Positions 8,305 through 17,330 of a stretch of 64,000 nt of DNA are shown here, piece after piece. Source of the DNA: CAVSJJ01 sp963771015 (GTDB taxonomy: Bacteria; Actinomycetota; Actinomycetes; Actinomycetales; Dermatophilaceae). A program made the position numbers and the translations under genes. Where the stretch lies: the NCBI GenBank assembly GCA_963771015.1, contig CAVYRN010000005.1, positions 1 to 64,000 of the forward strand, written 5' to 3'. Under the pieces are notes generated by a model, which made no database searches, was not told the origin of the DNA, and saw only the letters and a program-made list of their open reading frames with translations. Position 1 is the stretch's first letter, and every line of letters begins with the position of its first letter.

Positions 8305-8558
8305 CCCGGTCCCCCAAACGACAGGTGCACGTCGGTTACCGGATTCGGGTCGCCGGGCACCTGGACGACCACTGGTCGCTCTGGTTCGGCGGCCTCACCC
8401 TGACCCATGAAGGCGACGGGACGACGAGCTTTGCTGGCGTTGTCGCCGACCAGGCGGAGTTGCACGGGCTGCTCACCAAGGTCCGAGATCTCGGCGTCGC
8501 CCTGATCTCCGTCGAGGTCATCGACCCTGCGATGGTCGAAACAGCAGGAGACGGCTGA
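8301..8558 (+). CDS. Small conserved hypothetical protein, third gene of operon
   Basis: 85-aa soluble protein starting at an ATG that overlaps the DUF2306 stop (ATGA). The sequence has an alternating beta pattern (DDHWSLWFGGLTLTHEGDG) and ends with DQAELHGLLTKVRDLGVALI. I recall similar small proteins beside actinobacterial membrane-protein/regulator modules but know no function. The tight coupling suggests it works with, or tunes, the two membrane proteins. Confidence 0.65.
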   Translation: MTRSPKRQVHVGYRIRVAGHLDDHWSLWFGGLTLTHEGDGTTSFAGVVADQAELHGLLTKVRDLGVALISVEVIDPAMVETAGDG

Positions 8559-8624
8559 CCTCGCCCAGCTCCTCGACCCTGTCTCGGCCCCGCGCTAGCG
8601 GCGGCGGAAACCTGCACATGCAGT

Positions 8625-9162
8625 GACCCGAGCGGACCTCTGGCCACACTCCTGATCACGTACCAGGCCTACTTCCTGCTGGACAAGATCGGCAGCGCCG
8701 AGGCCGATGTGGATGCAACAGATATTCCTCGGCACCCTCGCCCAGTCCGTCGTCCTCGTCGCGGCGTCCCTCATCGGTGGCAGGCTCTCTGACCGGACGG
8801 GCCGACGGAAACCCTTCGTCCTCACAGCGTCGATCGTGTACGGCCTGGCGCTGTTCGTGATCGCCATCGCCAGCAACTTCAACGGTTTCCTCGTCGGCAT
8901 GGCCATCAGCGGGCTCGGCTTCGGCATGTACGCGGCCGTCGACCTCGCGCTGGCAGTCGACGTGCTGCCGGACAAGGACCACGCCGCCGAGGATCTCGGC
9001 GTGTTCAACATCGGCGGCGCACTTCCCTTCTCCATCGCGCCAGCGATCGCGCCGGCCGTCCTGGCCATCAGTAGCAGCAGCTACGGCGTGCTCTATGCGG
9101 TCGCCGGGGTCTGCGCCATCATCGGAGCCTTCGCCATCCTGCCCGTGAAGGGTGTCCGATGA
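8625..9162 (+). pseudogene. MFS transporter remnant, 5' truncated and frameshifted
   Basis: The C-terminal half of a major facilitator transporter is visible. LATLLITYQAYFLLDKIGS (from 8640) is in one frame and continues as QIFLGTLAQSVVLVAASLIGG from about 8713 in another, so a frameshift lies near 8705. The rest carries the typical SDRTGRRKPFVL loop and four further membrane segments to the stop at 9162. The first half of the gene is missing. Not expected to be functional. Confidence 0.75.
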
Positions 9163-9179
9163 GCACCCACAACGCCGAA

Positions 9180-9208
9180 GCGGCCGGGCGCTTGGTGGGC
9201 CCGGCCGC
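9180..9208. terminator. Strong hairpin, probable bidirectional terminator
   Basis: Perfect 10-bp stem: GCGGCCGGGC (9180-9189) pairs with GCCCGGCCGC (9199-9208) around a 9-nt loop. It sits between the MFS remnant on the plus strand and the DUF4386 remnant on the minus strand, the place expected for a shared terminator. There is no T-run, which is common in high-GC actinobacteria. Confidence 0.65.
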
Positions 9209-9246
9209 TGTGGCGTCTGTCAGGCGTAGGTGTCGCGGTAGGCGGG

Positions 9247-9480
9247 CTAGGTGCTGGCAGCAGGCATGGCATCTGTGATCGGGCAGGGCTTGAAGCCTTT
9301 GACGACCACATAGGCACCCAGCGGAAACTCCCATGCCGCGATCGGGAGTGCGGCGACCGGTGCCACAGAGCCGACCCTGTCGATCACGCCGAACATCGTC
9401 AGGACTACGGCGGTGATGTGCGAAGGGCGCCGATGAGTTCCAGCACGGGAACGGTCGGGGCGCACGCAACCGCTCCTCAC
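9247..9480 (-). pseudogene. DUF4386-like protein, C-terminal remnant
   Basis: Minus-strand frame whose last 50 residues (TMFGVIDRVGSV, then LPIAAWEFPLGAYVVVKGFK) look like the last two membrane segments and tail of a DUF4386 protein. The upstream part shows no similarity, so the gene is cut off at its 5' side near 9430. It is probably a relic related to the DUF4386-like gene at 6923. Beyond it, to 9672, no gene is recognised. Confidence 0.5.
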
Positions 9481-9672
9481 ATCCCCCGAGCTCGGTCACG
9501 TAGCCGGAACTCTTGCCGACGACCGGAGGTCCCGACTCTCGTCATCTGAACGCGCTCATTTGGCCGCGCACGTGCGTCCTATCGCCGCGAGTCAGCGCGG
9601 TGCTTCTGCCTCGCGCTCAATGAAGTTGCCAGCTTAACGATCGACTCGCCGCCACCGGCGGGTGCTCGCCGT

Positions 9673-10068
9673 TCAGGTCAGCTGCGAGATCTCGAAGAGG
9701 TGACCGTCCGGGTCACGGAAGAACGCCCGGATCTCACCACCACGATCGACAGGTGCGGTCAGGAACTGGGCGCCCCGTTCACTGAGCAGCTCGTGGGTCC
9801 GTCGACAGTCATCGACCCGGAAGATGATCTGACCACTGACCCGATCGGGATCATCGGGCGCCGCCAACGTGACGCTCGGCTTGTCCGGGCCCGGTCCACC
9901 CCCGGTCACCAGCAGCAGCCAGTTCCCCAGCAGATCCAGCACCACCGACGTCCCCCCGTACTCGCCGTAGACCGAGGCATCCAGCACATCGACGTACCAG
10001 TCACGGCTGACTGCCGCATCGGCCACGACCAGCATGTGCGTCATCGCCCGCGCTTCGAAGCGGTCCAT
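9673..10068 (-). CDS. VOC (glyoxalase/bleomycin-resistance) family protein
   Basis: 131-aa single-domain VOC protein with the paired beta-alpha-beta-beta-beta modules: MTHMLVVADAAVSRDWYVDVL at the start and AFFRDPDGHLFEISQLT at the end, where the Glu of the last strand is a usual metal ligand. Substrate unknown. ATG 10068 is preferred because TACTCT (10081-10076, minus strand) lies 7 nt upstream, the leaderless pattern of this genome. Confidence 0.8.
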   Translation of the reverse strand: MDRFEARAMTHMLVVADAAVSRDWYVDVLDASVYGEYGGTSVVLDLLGNWLLLVTGGGPGPDKPSVTLAAPDDPDRVSGQIIFRVDDCRRTHELLSERGAQFLTAPVDRGGEIRAFFRDPDGHLFEISQLT

Positions 10069-10395
10069 GCCTGGCAGAGTATCCGCGCCGGACTCCCAGT
10101 GATCTCGACTCCATCCTCGTGATCTTCCTGACCTGGCGCCCGTGGTGCGAATCTCGATCGGTTCCAGCGCTGGCCGGCAGAGCCTGCCGACGTGCGTCAC
10201 AGCGCCGCGTATAGCCTCCGGCTGACGCGGCCGTGTCCTACCGCCGCGACGGGGCTACACGTCAGGTGCCAGGTCAGCGAGCAGCGACGGGCGGGCCTTG
10301 ACCGAGACGACAAAGGCGCCGTGGTTCGAGAGTCGGCGGCCGCCCACCTCCGCGGCGACCCGTTAGGCAGCCACCCGCCCTCGACGTCGTCGGCC
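10069..10395. other. Intergenic stretch, no gene recognised
   Basis: It holds the leaderless promoter of the VOC gene (minus strand, TACTCT). A short minus-strand open stretch of about 36 codons near 10258-10370 reads RVAAEVGGRRLSNHGAFVVS and looks protein-like, but I cannot name it; it may be another gene remnant. Confidence 0.3.
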
Positions 10396-11085
10396 CTACA
10401 GGCCCAACGCACCGTCGACGGTGATGACCTGGCCCGTCACGTACGAGGAGCGGGAGGAACAGAGCCAGAGCACCGCGTCGGCGATCTCGCCCGGCTCGCC
10501 GATGCGACGCATGGCGATCATCGATCGATACCGGTCTCCGTGTGCCCGTCGCTCGGCAGGCGACGCGGCCTGGAGGTTCTTCTCGAGCATTGGGGTATGG
10601 ATCGCCCCGGGTCGGATGGCGTTGATCCGAACCCCTCGTGCGGCGAACTCCTTCGCGGCCGAGACCGTCAGGGCCTCCACACCAGACTTGGCGGCGGCGT
10701 AGCTGCCGGTACCCGCCATGCGCAGCTGGGCGTCCATCGAGGACGTGTTGACGATGGAGCCACCGCCGCTGTCGAGCAACGCCGGGAGCTCGTGCTTCAT
10801 GCAGAGCCATGCGCTGGTGAGACTGGCACGGACGATGCCCTCGAACCCGGCCAGGGTCATCGCCGTGAAGCCGCCCTCTCCCGTCGCGGCCTCGGTGTTC
10901 GCGGCGTTGTTGAACGCATGGTCGAGCCTGCCGAAGCGCGACACCACGTCGTCGACCAGGCGCGCCATGGCCGAGTCGTCCGTGACGTCTGTGGCGAAGA
11001 ACTCCACTTCGCCGTGAGCTCGGAGCGCCTCGGCTGGTCCTCGCACACGACGAACCGCGCGCCTCGATGTGCCCCGAGGTCGGCC
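10396..11085 (-). pseudogene. Short-chain dehydrogenase, 5' truncated and frameshifted
   Basis: Most of an SDR oxidoreductase is present: the NNAA motif, SIVNTSSMDAQ with catalytic Ser, the YAAAKSG catalytic Tyr/Lys, and the C-terminal end SSYVTGQVITVDGALGL. The N-terminal NAD(P)-binding glycine motif is absent. The start of the recognisable sequence (ADLGAHRGARFVVC) is in a different frame from the main body, with a shift near 11045, and abuts the stop of the next gene at 11089. So a deletion fused the SDR to the DUF1801 gene end and a frameshift followed. Unlikely to be active. Confidence 0.7.
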
Positions 11086-11088
11086 GGC

Positions 11089-11430
11089 TCAGGACCGATT
11101 AAGGGCGACTGCCTCCCGGACCAGTTCGATGAAGGCGCTCTCATCCAACACGTCACCTTCGTGAACATCGATGGCACGTCGCGTGCCGGCGTCAAGGCTC
11201 GCGTTGAAGAGACCGGACGAGTCGTCCAGCGAGGCGCCGTGGGCGAACGTGAGTTTCACCTTGTCCTTGTAGGTCTCGAGGGTGCAGACAAGCCCGGCGC
11301 AGGAGAAGGTCGGGACACCATCGGGGTTGGACGCCTTACGCCACTTGGCCTCCTCGACGATGTCGGGCTCGGCCATCAGGATCAGGGAACGCAGCTTCTC
11401 AATGGTCACGGTTCGCCAGTCATCGCCCAC
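11089..11430 (-). CDS. DUF1801 (YdhG-like) protein
   Basis: 113-aa DUF1801 protein: EAKWRKASNPDGVPTFSCAG, then VCTLETYKDKVKLTFAHGASL and a C-terminal helix. The family is small and soluble, with a frataxin-like fold in some members; function here is unknown. GTG 11430 is preceded by TATGGT (11442-11437, minus strand) 6 nt upstream, again a leaderless arrangement. The gene appears intact although its 3' neighbour is broken. Confidence 0.75.
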   Translation of the reverse strand: MGDDWRTVTIEKLRSLILMAEPDIVEEAKWRKASNPDGVPTFSCAGLVCTLETYKDKVKLTFAHGASLDDSSGLFNASLDAGTRRAIDVHEGDVLDESAFIELVREAVALNRS

Positions 11431-11882
11431 GCCGAGACCATACTCCGCGAGGGTGCACGCGTTGAGGTGCCGCTCGCGGCGTAGCGCAAGGGCGCGTCAA
11501 TCCGCCGCTGGCAGACGCGGTAGGGACGGCGATCGAGCACCCCAGCCGACGGCGCGTCCGGTGGCCTCGCGACGCCGCGCCCAGATGGGGCTGGTGCCAC
11601 ATTCAGTGGTGGGACGCCCCCCCCGGGGGCCGGTGAGGCGGGTCCGCAGCTCGGCGGGGCAGGGTGCTGGAATCCAGCGCCCAGGAACACCGTCGAGGCC
11701 GTATCATCTTCTCGGCGATCACCACCAGCACTGGTACGACTTCGAGGCCCCAAGCCAGGGAAGTACGACGAAACGCGGGGGTCGGCGCACGGCCGCAGAC
11801 ACGGCACGGCACGGCCGCGACGCCACCCATACCTCGTCATCTTCCATCGGCACCGGCCCCGTCAGGCCGGTCAAGGCCTGCC
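11431..11882. other. Gene-poor stretch, nothing recognised
   Basis: About 450 bp between the DUF1801 gene and the PQ-loop gene. Open frames exist on both strands but are Arg/Pro-rich shadows with no family. A C8-G5 run is at about 11616-11628. The left end holds the minus-strand promoter of the DUF1801 gene. It may be scar tissue from the rearrangements that hit the neighbouring genes. Confidence 0.35.
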
Positions 11883-12557
11883 ATGAACGCCCTTTTCGAC
11901 GCTGCCCTGCTGTGCGTCCTCACCGCCTCGAGCGTCCTGCTCTTCCTCCCCCAGTTCGTTCGCCTTATCCGGTTCGGGGATGCCTCCGGGCTGTCCGCCA
12001 CCTCACTGATGTTCGGGATGGTCAACTACCTCGCCTGGAACGTCTACCTCAGCGGCTCCCGGGCCTGGGGCCTGCTCGCCGCGAACGTGCTGGGGTCGGT
12101 GGTGTGGTTCGCGGTCGCAGGGATGGCGCTGCGCCGGCTGCGGCCCGGCCGGGGCGGCTGGCTGGTCCTCCCCTGGGCTCTCCTCCTGGCCCGTGCCATC
12201 CTCCTCGACCGGTCCGCGCTCGGCTTCCTGCTGGCCCTGGGGACGGTGCTGACCTACAGCCCGCAGGCGGTCGGGGTGTGGCGGGCCCCATCGGTGTCGG
12301 GAGTCTCCCCGGCAACGTGGTCGATCGCCGCCGTGGAAGGGCTGTCGTGGTTTGCCTCGAGCCTGCCAGGCCACCTGATCGGCGGCATCGTCTTCGGCAT
12401 CGTCAGCACACTGACCGCAGCGAGTGTCCTCACCGCCATCGCGGTCCGGCGGGGCACGGGTCCGGCCAGCAGCCCCGCCATGGTCGGCAGGCCTGCCCGA
12501 GTCGGTGAGCCCGACCGAGCGAACGTCCTCGAACCCGTTCCGCTGACGATGTCCTAG
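11883..12557 (+). CDS. PQ-loop (SemiSWEET/MtN3-like) membrane protein
   Basis: 224-aa membrane protein with two PQ-loop repeats: LPQFVRLIRFGDASGLSATS in the first helix hairpin and SPQAVGVWRAPSVSGVSPAT in the second, each followed by a W/F-rich helix. About seven membrane segments are predicted. PQ-loop proteins include sugar and amino-acid transporters; the cargo is unknown. ATG 11883 begins the first hydrophobic segment at once; the long upstream extension is hydrophilic and Arg-rich, so rejected. Confidence 0.75.
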   Translation: MNALFDAALLCVLTASSVLLFLPQFVRLIRFGDASGLSATSLMFGMVNYLAWNVYLSGSRAWGLLAANVLGSVVWFAVAGMALRRLRPGRGGWLVLPWALLLARAILLDRSALGFLLALGTVLTYSPQAVGVWRAPSVSGVSPATWSIAAVEGLSWFASSLPGHLIGGIVFGIVSTLTAASVLTAIAVRRGTGPASSPAMVGRPARVGEPDRANVLEPVPLTMS

Positions 12558-12610
12558 CTGCACCCGGCCGTCAGGTTGGTTGCAGCTAGGCCTCCCGGCG
12601 GGCTGGGCCG

Positions 12611-13150
12611 TCAGCCGGTGACCGGGTCGGCGGAGGTCTGGCTGTAGAGAACGGCGAAGCGCTGCAGGACGACCGGCATGTCCGGGCTGAACCCGCGACC
12701 GTGCACCGCGTGCTCGGTGAAGAACCGCTCATGCACCTCGCGCCAGGTGGCCAGCGACCGGTCGCCCTCACCCTCGAGGTACGCATGCTCGGCGCTCACC
12801 TCGTCGAAGGGGACGATCTCGACCTCGGTGGTCACGACAAGGGCACGCGGGACCCCACGACCGTCGGTGACGATGCCCAGCACTCCAGGCGTCGGCAGCT
12901 CCTCACCCTCCGCCTCGTAGTCCCACAGCGCCCCGGCGGTCGCGGTCTTGATGCCGGACAGGACAAGCGCGAGAAGCTCGTCGGCCTGTTCGAGTGTGGC
13001 CCCGAACGCCCACGCCGGAGGCGGAAGGGACTCCAGCGGCCGCTCCCCCGTGTAGTAGCCGGTCGGGTTGAGCTTGGCTCGCATCCGCGCCACCCGCCAG
13101 AAGGAGTCGATCATCGACGAACCATCGGTGCCGGGCTCGGGCTCGTCCAT
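12611..13150 (-). CDS. ASCH-domain protein
   Basis: 179-aa protein with an ASCH (PUA-like RNA-binding) domain: AFGATLEQADELLALVLSG, then GIKTATAGALWDYEAEGEELP with the conserved K-T-AT segment, and LGIVTDGRGVPRALVVTTEV. ASCH proteins are thought to bind RNA or modified nucleosides; some are amidohydrolases. The C-terminus (WREVHERFF, then VVLQRFAVLY) fits the family. ATG 13150 has TAGCCT (13162-13157) 6 nt upstream. Confidence 0.8.
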   Translation of the reverse strand: MDEPEPGTDGSSMIDSFWRVARMRAKLNPTGYYTGERPLESLPPPAWAFGATLEQADELLALVLSGIKTATAGALWDYEAEGEELPTPGVLGIVTDGRGVPRALVVTTEVEIVPFDEVSAEHAYLEGEGDRSLATWREVHERFFTEHAVHGRGFSPDMPVVLQRFAVLYSQTSADPVTG

Positions 13151-13199
13151 CCCCTCAGGCTAGCCCGACGCAGTCGCGGCCCGGACGGACACCCTCGCG

Positions 13200-13364
13200 A
13201 CCCCATTGGCCGCCGCCACTGAGGAACAACACATCTCCACATCGATGCACCTCTACCGGATGGCCGCCCGCATCGCGACAGCGGCCGGCATCCCCCGGCG
13301 CATCAGCCCCCACTCCCTGCGGCACGGCATCCACTCCCACAGCGCATACGTCGCCGGCGTCTGA
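13200..13364 (+). pseudogene. Tyrosine recombinase (integrase) C-terminal remnant
   Basis: A 54-codon open stretch ending at TGA 13362-13364 reads like the catalytic end of a phage-type integrase: MHLYRMAARIATAAGIPRRI, then SPHSLRHGIHSHSAYVAGV. The HSLRH box contains the conserved His and Arg of the active site. The upstream body and the final Tyr motif are missing. It is a relic, but the only recombinase trace in the broken-gene stretch and may mark an old integration. Confidence 0.6.
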
Positions 13365-13488
13365 CGCTGCGGGCCGCACCAGCGTCAATCTCCCCCGAGA
13401 TGGAGCATGGCGCCGTCGGCGCTGAACCTCAAGGCCGCCGCCACGACCGGACGTGCGTTCCTTCGAGTTGGCAGCCTTGGCTGTCGGT

Positions 13489-14261
13489 TCAATCGCCGGG
13501 CATCGACGTGTTGACCAAGACTCCGTCGACATACACCGTCGCGGGCCGCCAGAAGCAGAGCAGGTTCTTGACGGGGAGCGCGTCGTGCAGCGGATCGGGG
13601 TAGAACCACGCAACGTCGGGGGCTCCGTCCGCGCTGAGGTACGACGCAACGCCCTTGTAAGCGCAAACCGTGTGATTCTCGGAGGGGGCGAGCAGGTCCA
13701 TCCGGGCATCCTCGCTCGGCACGTACCACCGCACCGGCAACGAGGTCTCAATGAGCATCATCGGCCGGGAAGACTCGGCGAGGGTGACCCCACCGACCTC
13801 GACGCGCACGTGCCGGTCGCTGCGCAGCACGTCGATCCGCTTGTAGGGGTCGTGGGGGTGGCCCATGACCAGCTCGTCCTCCTCCAGCCACTCGAACGGC
13901 TCCCAGTGCAGCACCACTCGGCCACCGAGCTCGGGCTCGTCGGGCCGGAAGGCCACCTCACCATGACCCTCGAGATGAAGCGACCGGCCCGGCACGGTGT
14001 GCCACTCGTTCCGGTGGGGGGCAGCACCGGCGCCCGGAGCTCGGGCACCGCGACCGGATCGTGCTCGGTCAGATGCAGATGGAGATCGCCAGGCGGCACG
14101 GCGTACCAGGGGACGACGCGGCGCGGCTCGTAGACCAGCAGCGCATCCCGGGTGTCGAGCACCGTCTGCCCGTCGAGGAGCGCACGGAGTCGCTTGGGGG
14201 TCGCGGCGTAGCGGAGCTCGGTGAGACCGCGGAACCACTGCTGTTCCAGATCGATGGCCAT
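13489..14261 (-). pseudogene. DUF427 two-domain protein with one frameshift
   Basis: Two frames together make a complete DUF427 protein. The first runs from ATG 14261 (MAIDLEQQWFRGLTELRYAA, through VVPWYAVPPGDLHL) to a G6 run at 14016-14021; the second continues from NEWHTVPGRSLHLEGHG to the stop at 13489, with the typical GHPHDPYKRIDVLRSDRHVR, SLPVRWYVPSEDAR and CAYKGVASYLSA. The total length is one base short of a whole number of codons. Either one base was lost in the G run or it is a read error. If real, the second domain is lost. Confidence 0.7.
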
Positions 14262-14502
14262 GCCTCAGTTTGGGCGCCTTTCGACGGGTCCACAATCGGG
14301 GTGGCCCTCACGCAGAGGCCCCTCAAACCATCCAGCTCATGAGGTGGTCACCCCTGATCCGCCGCACCTTGACGCCGATGTCCGAGGTTGTGGAGCCGAT
14401 GCCGGCGAGGTTGAGCGGCCGAAGGACGCAGCGGACTCACACCCTCGGAGCCAGCGTCACTTCGTCGCGCGAGGACCACGCTTCCGGCTTGGTCTCCGTT
14501 CG

Positions 14503-14921
14503 TCAGGCGTCCCGGCACAAGACGCGTGTGGCGATCGCGACGAGCACGATGGCGAAGCCGATGAGGACCAGGATCGGGACGACGACCGCCTATGGCCCCT
14601 GACCGCTGACCATGAGGTCGAGCATCCCGCCGTTGAGGTGACCGGGCGAGAGGAGGTCGAGACGGTTCGGAGCCAGTTGGGCGCCTGATCGAGCGGGATG
14701 AAGGACCCCGACAGGAACGCCATCGGCAGGATGATGAGGTGTCCATCCCGGATGCGGACCACCGCGCCGACGACGAGGCCGATAGCCATGAAGGCGAGGA
14801 TTGGCGGGATCGACATCCACCACCAGTGGGTGAGCTGGAGCCCGAAGACCAGCACACCGACGGCGAGGAAGGCTGCCGTCTGGAGCACCGTGACGCCGAG
14901 CGTAAAGGAGGGTACGCGAGC
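14503..14921 (-). pseudogene. ABC-2 type permease, degraded C-terminal half
   Basis: The end of an ABC-2 permease can be pieced together. RVPSFTLGVTVLQTAAFLAV to FLSGSFIPLDQAPNWLRTVS is in one frame; a shift near 14655 leads to LLSPGHLNGGMLDLMVSGQG, an in-frame TAG at 14590-14592 interrupts it, and AVVVPILVLIGFAIVLVAIA follows to the natural stop at 14503-14505. The N-terminal half and the ATPase gene are absent. Three independent lesions make this a clear pseudogene. Confidence 0.75.
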
Positions 14922-15039
14922 CGACCAGCGAGGCCGTCGACCTCGGCGACAGCCTCAGCGGTCGCAGTAGCCCCGTCGCGCCGCCACGCGGGGTGATCGA
15001 CCGCCCGCACCCGCCCGGCGCCCTGCGCCCCGGGCGACG

Positions 15040-17328
15040 TCAGACGGCGCCGCGCTCCAGCAACGCGTCGACGACCCGCTGGCTCGCCAGGCCGTCGTCC
15101 AGGGGGTTGAACTCGGCGCGCCACGCGGCATACCGCTGCGCCCAGCGCGGCGCCTCGGCCTCGGCCCCGAGGACGGCCGCCACACACTCCTGCGTCGTCG
15201 TGACGAGCGGCCCCGGCGCCTGTGCACCGAGGTCGAGGTAGAAACCCCGCACCTCGTCCCGGTACTGCCCGAGGTCGGGCACGAAGAAGACCATCGGCCG
15301 CCCCGAGGCGCTGAAGTCGAACATCACCGAGCTGTAGTCGGTGACGAGCACGTCGGCGAGGGCGAGCAGGTCGGAGACGTCCGGGTAGTCGGTCGCGTCG
15401 AGCACCCGGTCCCCCGCCACTCTGGAACGCTCCCCCATCGTCCGGGCGTGCCCCCGGACGAGCACTGTCCACTCCGGCCCGAGACCGGCGGCCAGCGCCG
15501 AGGCATCCAGCGGGTCCGCGTCCGCCAGCCGCCCGTCCCGCCACGTCGGCGCGTAGAGCGCGACCTTCGGCGTGGCCACCCCCAGGCGCGACCGCGCGTC
15601 GCCGCAGTCCCCTCGGGCGATGACGTCGTTGCGCGGGTAGCCGAGCGTCCACATCGGTCCGGCCACGGCATACGACCGCCGTAGCACCTTCGCCGCCCAC
15701 GGGCCTTGGGCGAGCATCGCCGACCAGCGCGTCGACTGCTTGACGACGGCGGCCATCGACCGCGGTGACAGGTCCCGGCGACCGAGGGCGATCCGCTTGA
15801 GCGGGGTGCCGTGCCAGGTCTGCAGAACGAACTGGCCCCGCCCGGGCCGCCAACCGTCGCGGATCCAGTCGTTGAGGACGAGCAGCCGAGCCCGGTCCCG
15901 CGCCCGCTCCCACTCCGGTGTCCCGACGACGACGGCACGCGCGCCGTCGGGCACCTCGACGCCGTCGTGGTCCACCGCCCAGATCCGCTCGACGTCGGGC
16001 CGGCGTCGGGACAGCTCGGCGTCGATGGCCCGCGGGTTGCCCGAGGCGTTGCGCCCGTAGTACGACTCGAAGAACGCGACGGGCCGCTCCAGTCCGGCCA
16101 GCATCCGCACCCGAGCGAGGACGCGGGCCGTGTTCGCCCCGTCGGTGAACCGGTGGTATGCCGTGGCCAGCGCCGCGCTGTGCGCCTCCGCCTCCTCGCG
16201 CTCCGGGCCCTCGAAGAGCACCTCGTCGAGCCGGGCGAGCACCTCTGTCCAGGTGCGCTCGGTCCGCCCGCCGCTCAGCTCGGCATACGGCCGGTAGAGG
16301 CCCCGTGAGCGGGTGTATGCCTCGACGTCGGGGGCGAAGAAGACGACCGGCCGGCCGGTGACGGCGAAGTCGACGAGCGTCGAGGAGTAGTCGGTGACGA
16401 GCACGTCGCACGCCCACAGGACGGCCATGACCTCGGGCTCGATGACCGGGTCGAGCATCCGGACGTGGTCGGACACGTGGTGGTAGTCGCCGACCGAGAG
16501 GCGGTGCGGCCGGACGAGCAGGACCGAGCCCGTCCGCTCACACCACCGCTCGATGGCGTCCCAGTCCGCCGGGCCGGGCACACCGGGGTCGGGGTCGCCG
16601 TCACGCCAGGTCGGGGCGTAGAGGACCACCCGCCGCCCGCCGAGCGGCCCGGTCGTCTGCTCGAGCCGCCCCAGCGCAGCGGTGCGCCGCTCCGCCTGCG
16701 ACCCGGCGAAGAGGACGTCGGTCCGCGGCTCCCCGGTGACCGGCACCCGATCGGCGTCGATCCCGAACGCGCTCGCCAGGTCGCCCGCCACCGTGTCGGA
16801 CCCTGCCGGAAGGACGGCGACCCGGCTCGTGCCGCGCCGGTACATCGCGGCCATCGCCCGGGACGCCGGACGCCACGAACCGAGCAGGGGGACCCGCAGC
16901 GCCGCCGGGCTGTCGAGGTGGAGCCGCTTGAGCGGGCTGCCGTGCCAGAGGTTGACGACGACGGCCCCCCGGATGCCGTAGCGGTTGACGTCGCCGAATC
17001 CGTGCGTGACGACGACGACCCCGGCCCGCGACGTCCGCCAGAGCCCGCGCGGCGAGCCCTTGAGAACGGCATCGAACCCGGCCCGCCGTGCCGCAGCCGC
17101 CTCCTCGTCGCTCGACGCGAGCCAGGTCAGCCGCAGTCCCGGGTCGGTGGCCACCGCTTCCCGGGCCAGTGTCAGCCCACCGTCGGCAACCCCGAAGCCA
17201 CTCCCGACGACCCACCGCCGCGGCGAGCGCGGCACGAGGGCACCGAGAGCGTCGCCCACGGCATACAGGGGGAGGGCGAGGATCTTCACGGCGTTGCCGC
17301 TGACGAAGGAGAAGGACGGCGCGGCCAT
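15040..17328 (-). CDS. Tandem CDP-glycerol glycerophosphotransferase-like protein
   Basis: 762-aa protein with two TagF/TagB-type domains in a row. Domain 1 has LWHGSPLKRL near 126, YAPTWRDG and VTDYSS near 311. Domain 2 has TWHGTPLKRI near 502, YAPTWRDG and VTDYSSVMFDF near 665. The family adds glycerol-phosphate (or similar polyol-phosphate) units from CDP-activated donors when building teichoic acids at the inner membrane face. The doubled catalytic set suggests two transfers or an alternating polymer. It starts 2 nt after the stop of the preceding gene, so it is the last gene of the three-gene wall operon. Confidence 0.85.
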   Translation of the reverse strand: MAAPSFSFVSGNAVKILALPLYAVGDALGALVPRSPRRWVVGSGFGVADGGLTLAREAVATDPGLRLTWLASSDEEAAAARRAGFDAVLKGSPRGLWRTSRAGVVVVTHGFGDVNRYGIRGAVVVNLWHGSPLKRLHLDSPAALRVPLLGSWRPASRAMAAMYRRGTSRVAVLPAGSDTVAGDLASAFGIDADRVPVTGEPRTDVLFAGSQAERRTAALGRLEQTTGPLGGRRVVLYAPTWRDGDPDPGVPGPADWDAIERWCERTGSVLLVRPHRLSVGDYHHVSDHVRMLDPVIEPEVMAVLWACDVLVTDYSSTLVDFAVTGRPVVFFAPDVEAYTRSRGLYRPYAELSGGRTERTWTEVLARLDEVLFEGPEREEAEAHSAALATAYHRFTDGANTARVLARVRMLAGLERPVAFFESYYGRNASGNPRAIDAELSRRRPDVERIWAVDHDGVEVPDGARAVVVGTPEWERARDRARLLVLNDWIRDGWRPGRGQFVLQTWHGTPLKRIALGRRDLSPRSMAAVVKQSTRWSAMLAQGPWAAKVLRRSYAVAGPMWTLGYPRNDVIARGDCGDARSRLGVATPKVALYAPTWRDGRLADADPLDASALAAGLGPEWTVLVRGHARTMGERSRVAGDRVLDATDYPDVSDLLALADVLVTDYSSVMFDFSASGRPMVFFVPDLGQYRDEVRGFYLDLGAQAPGPLVTTTQECVAAVLGAEAEAPRWAQRYAAWRAEFNPLDDGLASQRVVDALLERGAV

Positions 17329-17330
17329 CG

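Noticed and set aside
11606..11640. C8/G5 run as a phase-variation tract
   Set aside because: No supported gene starts or runs through it, so slippage would have nothing to switch.
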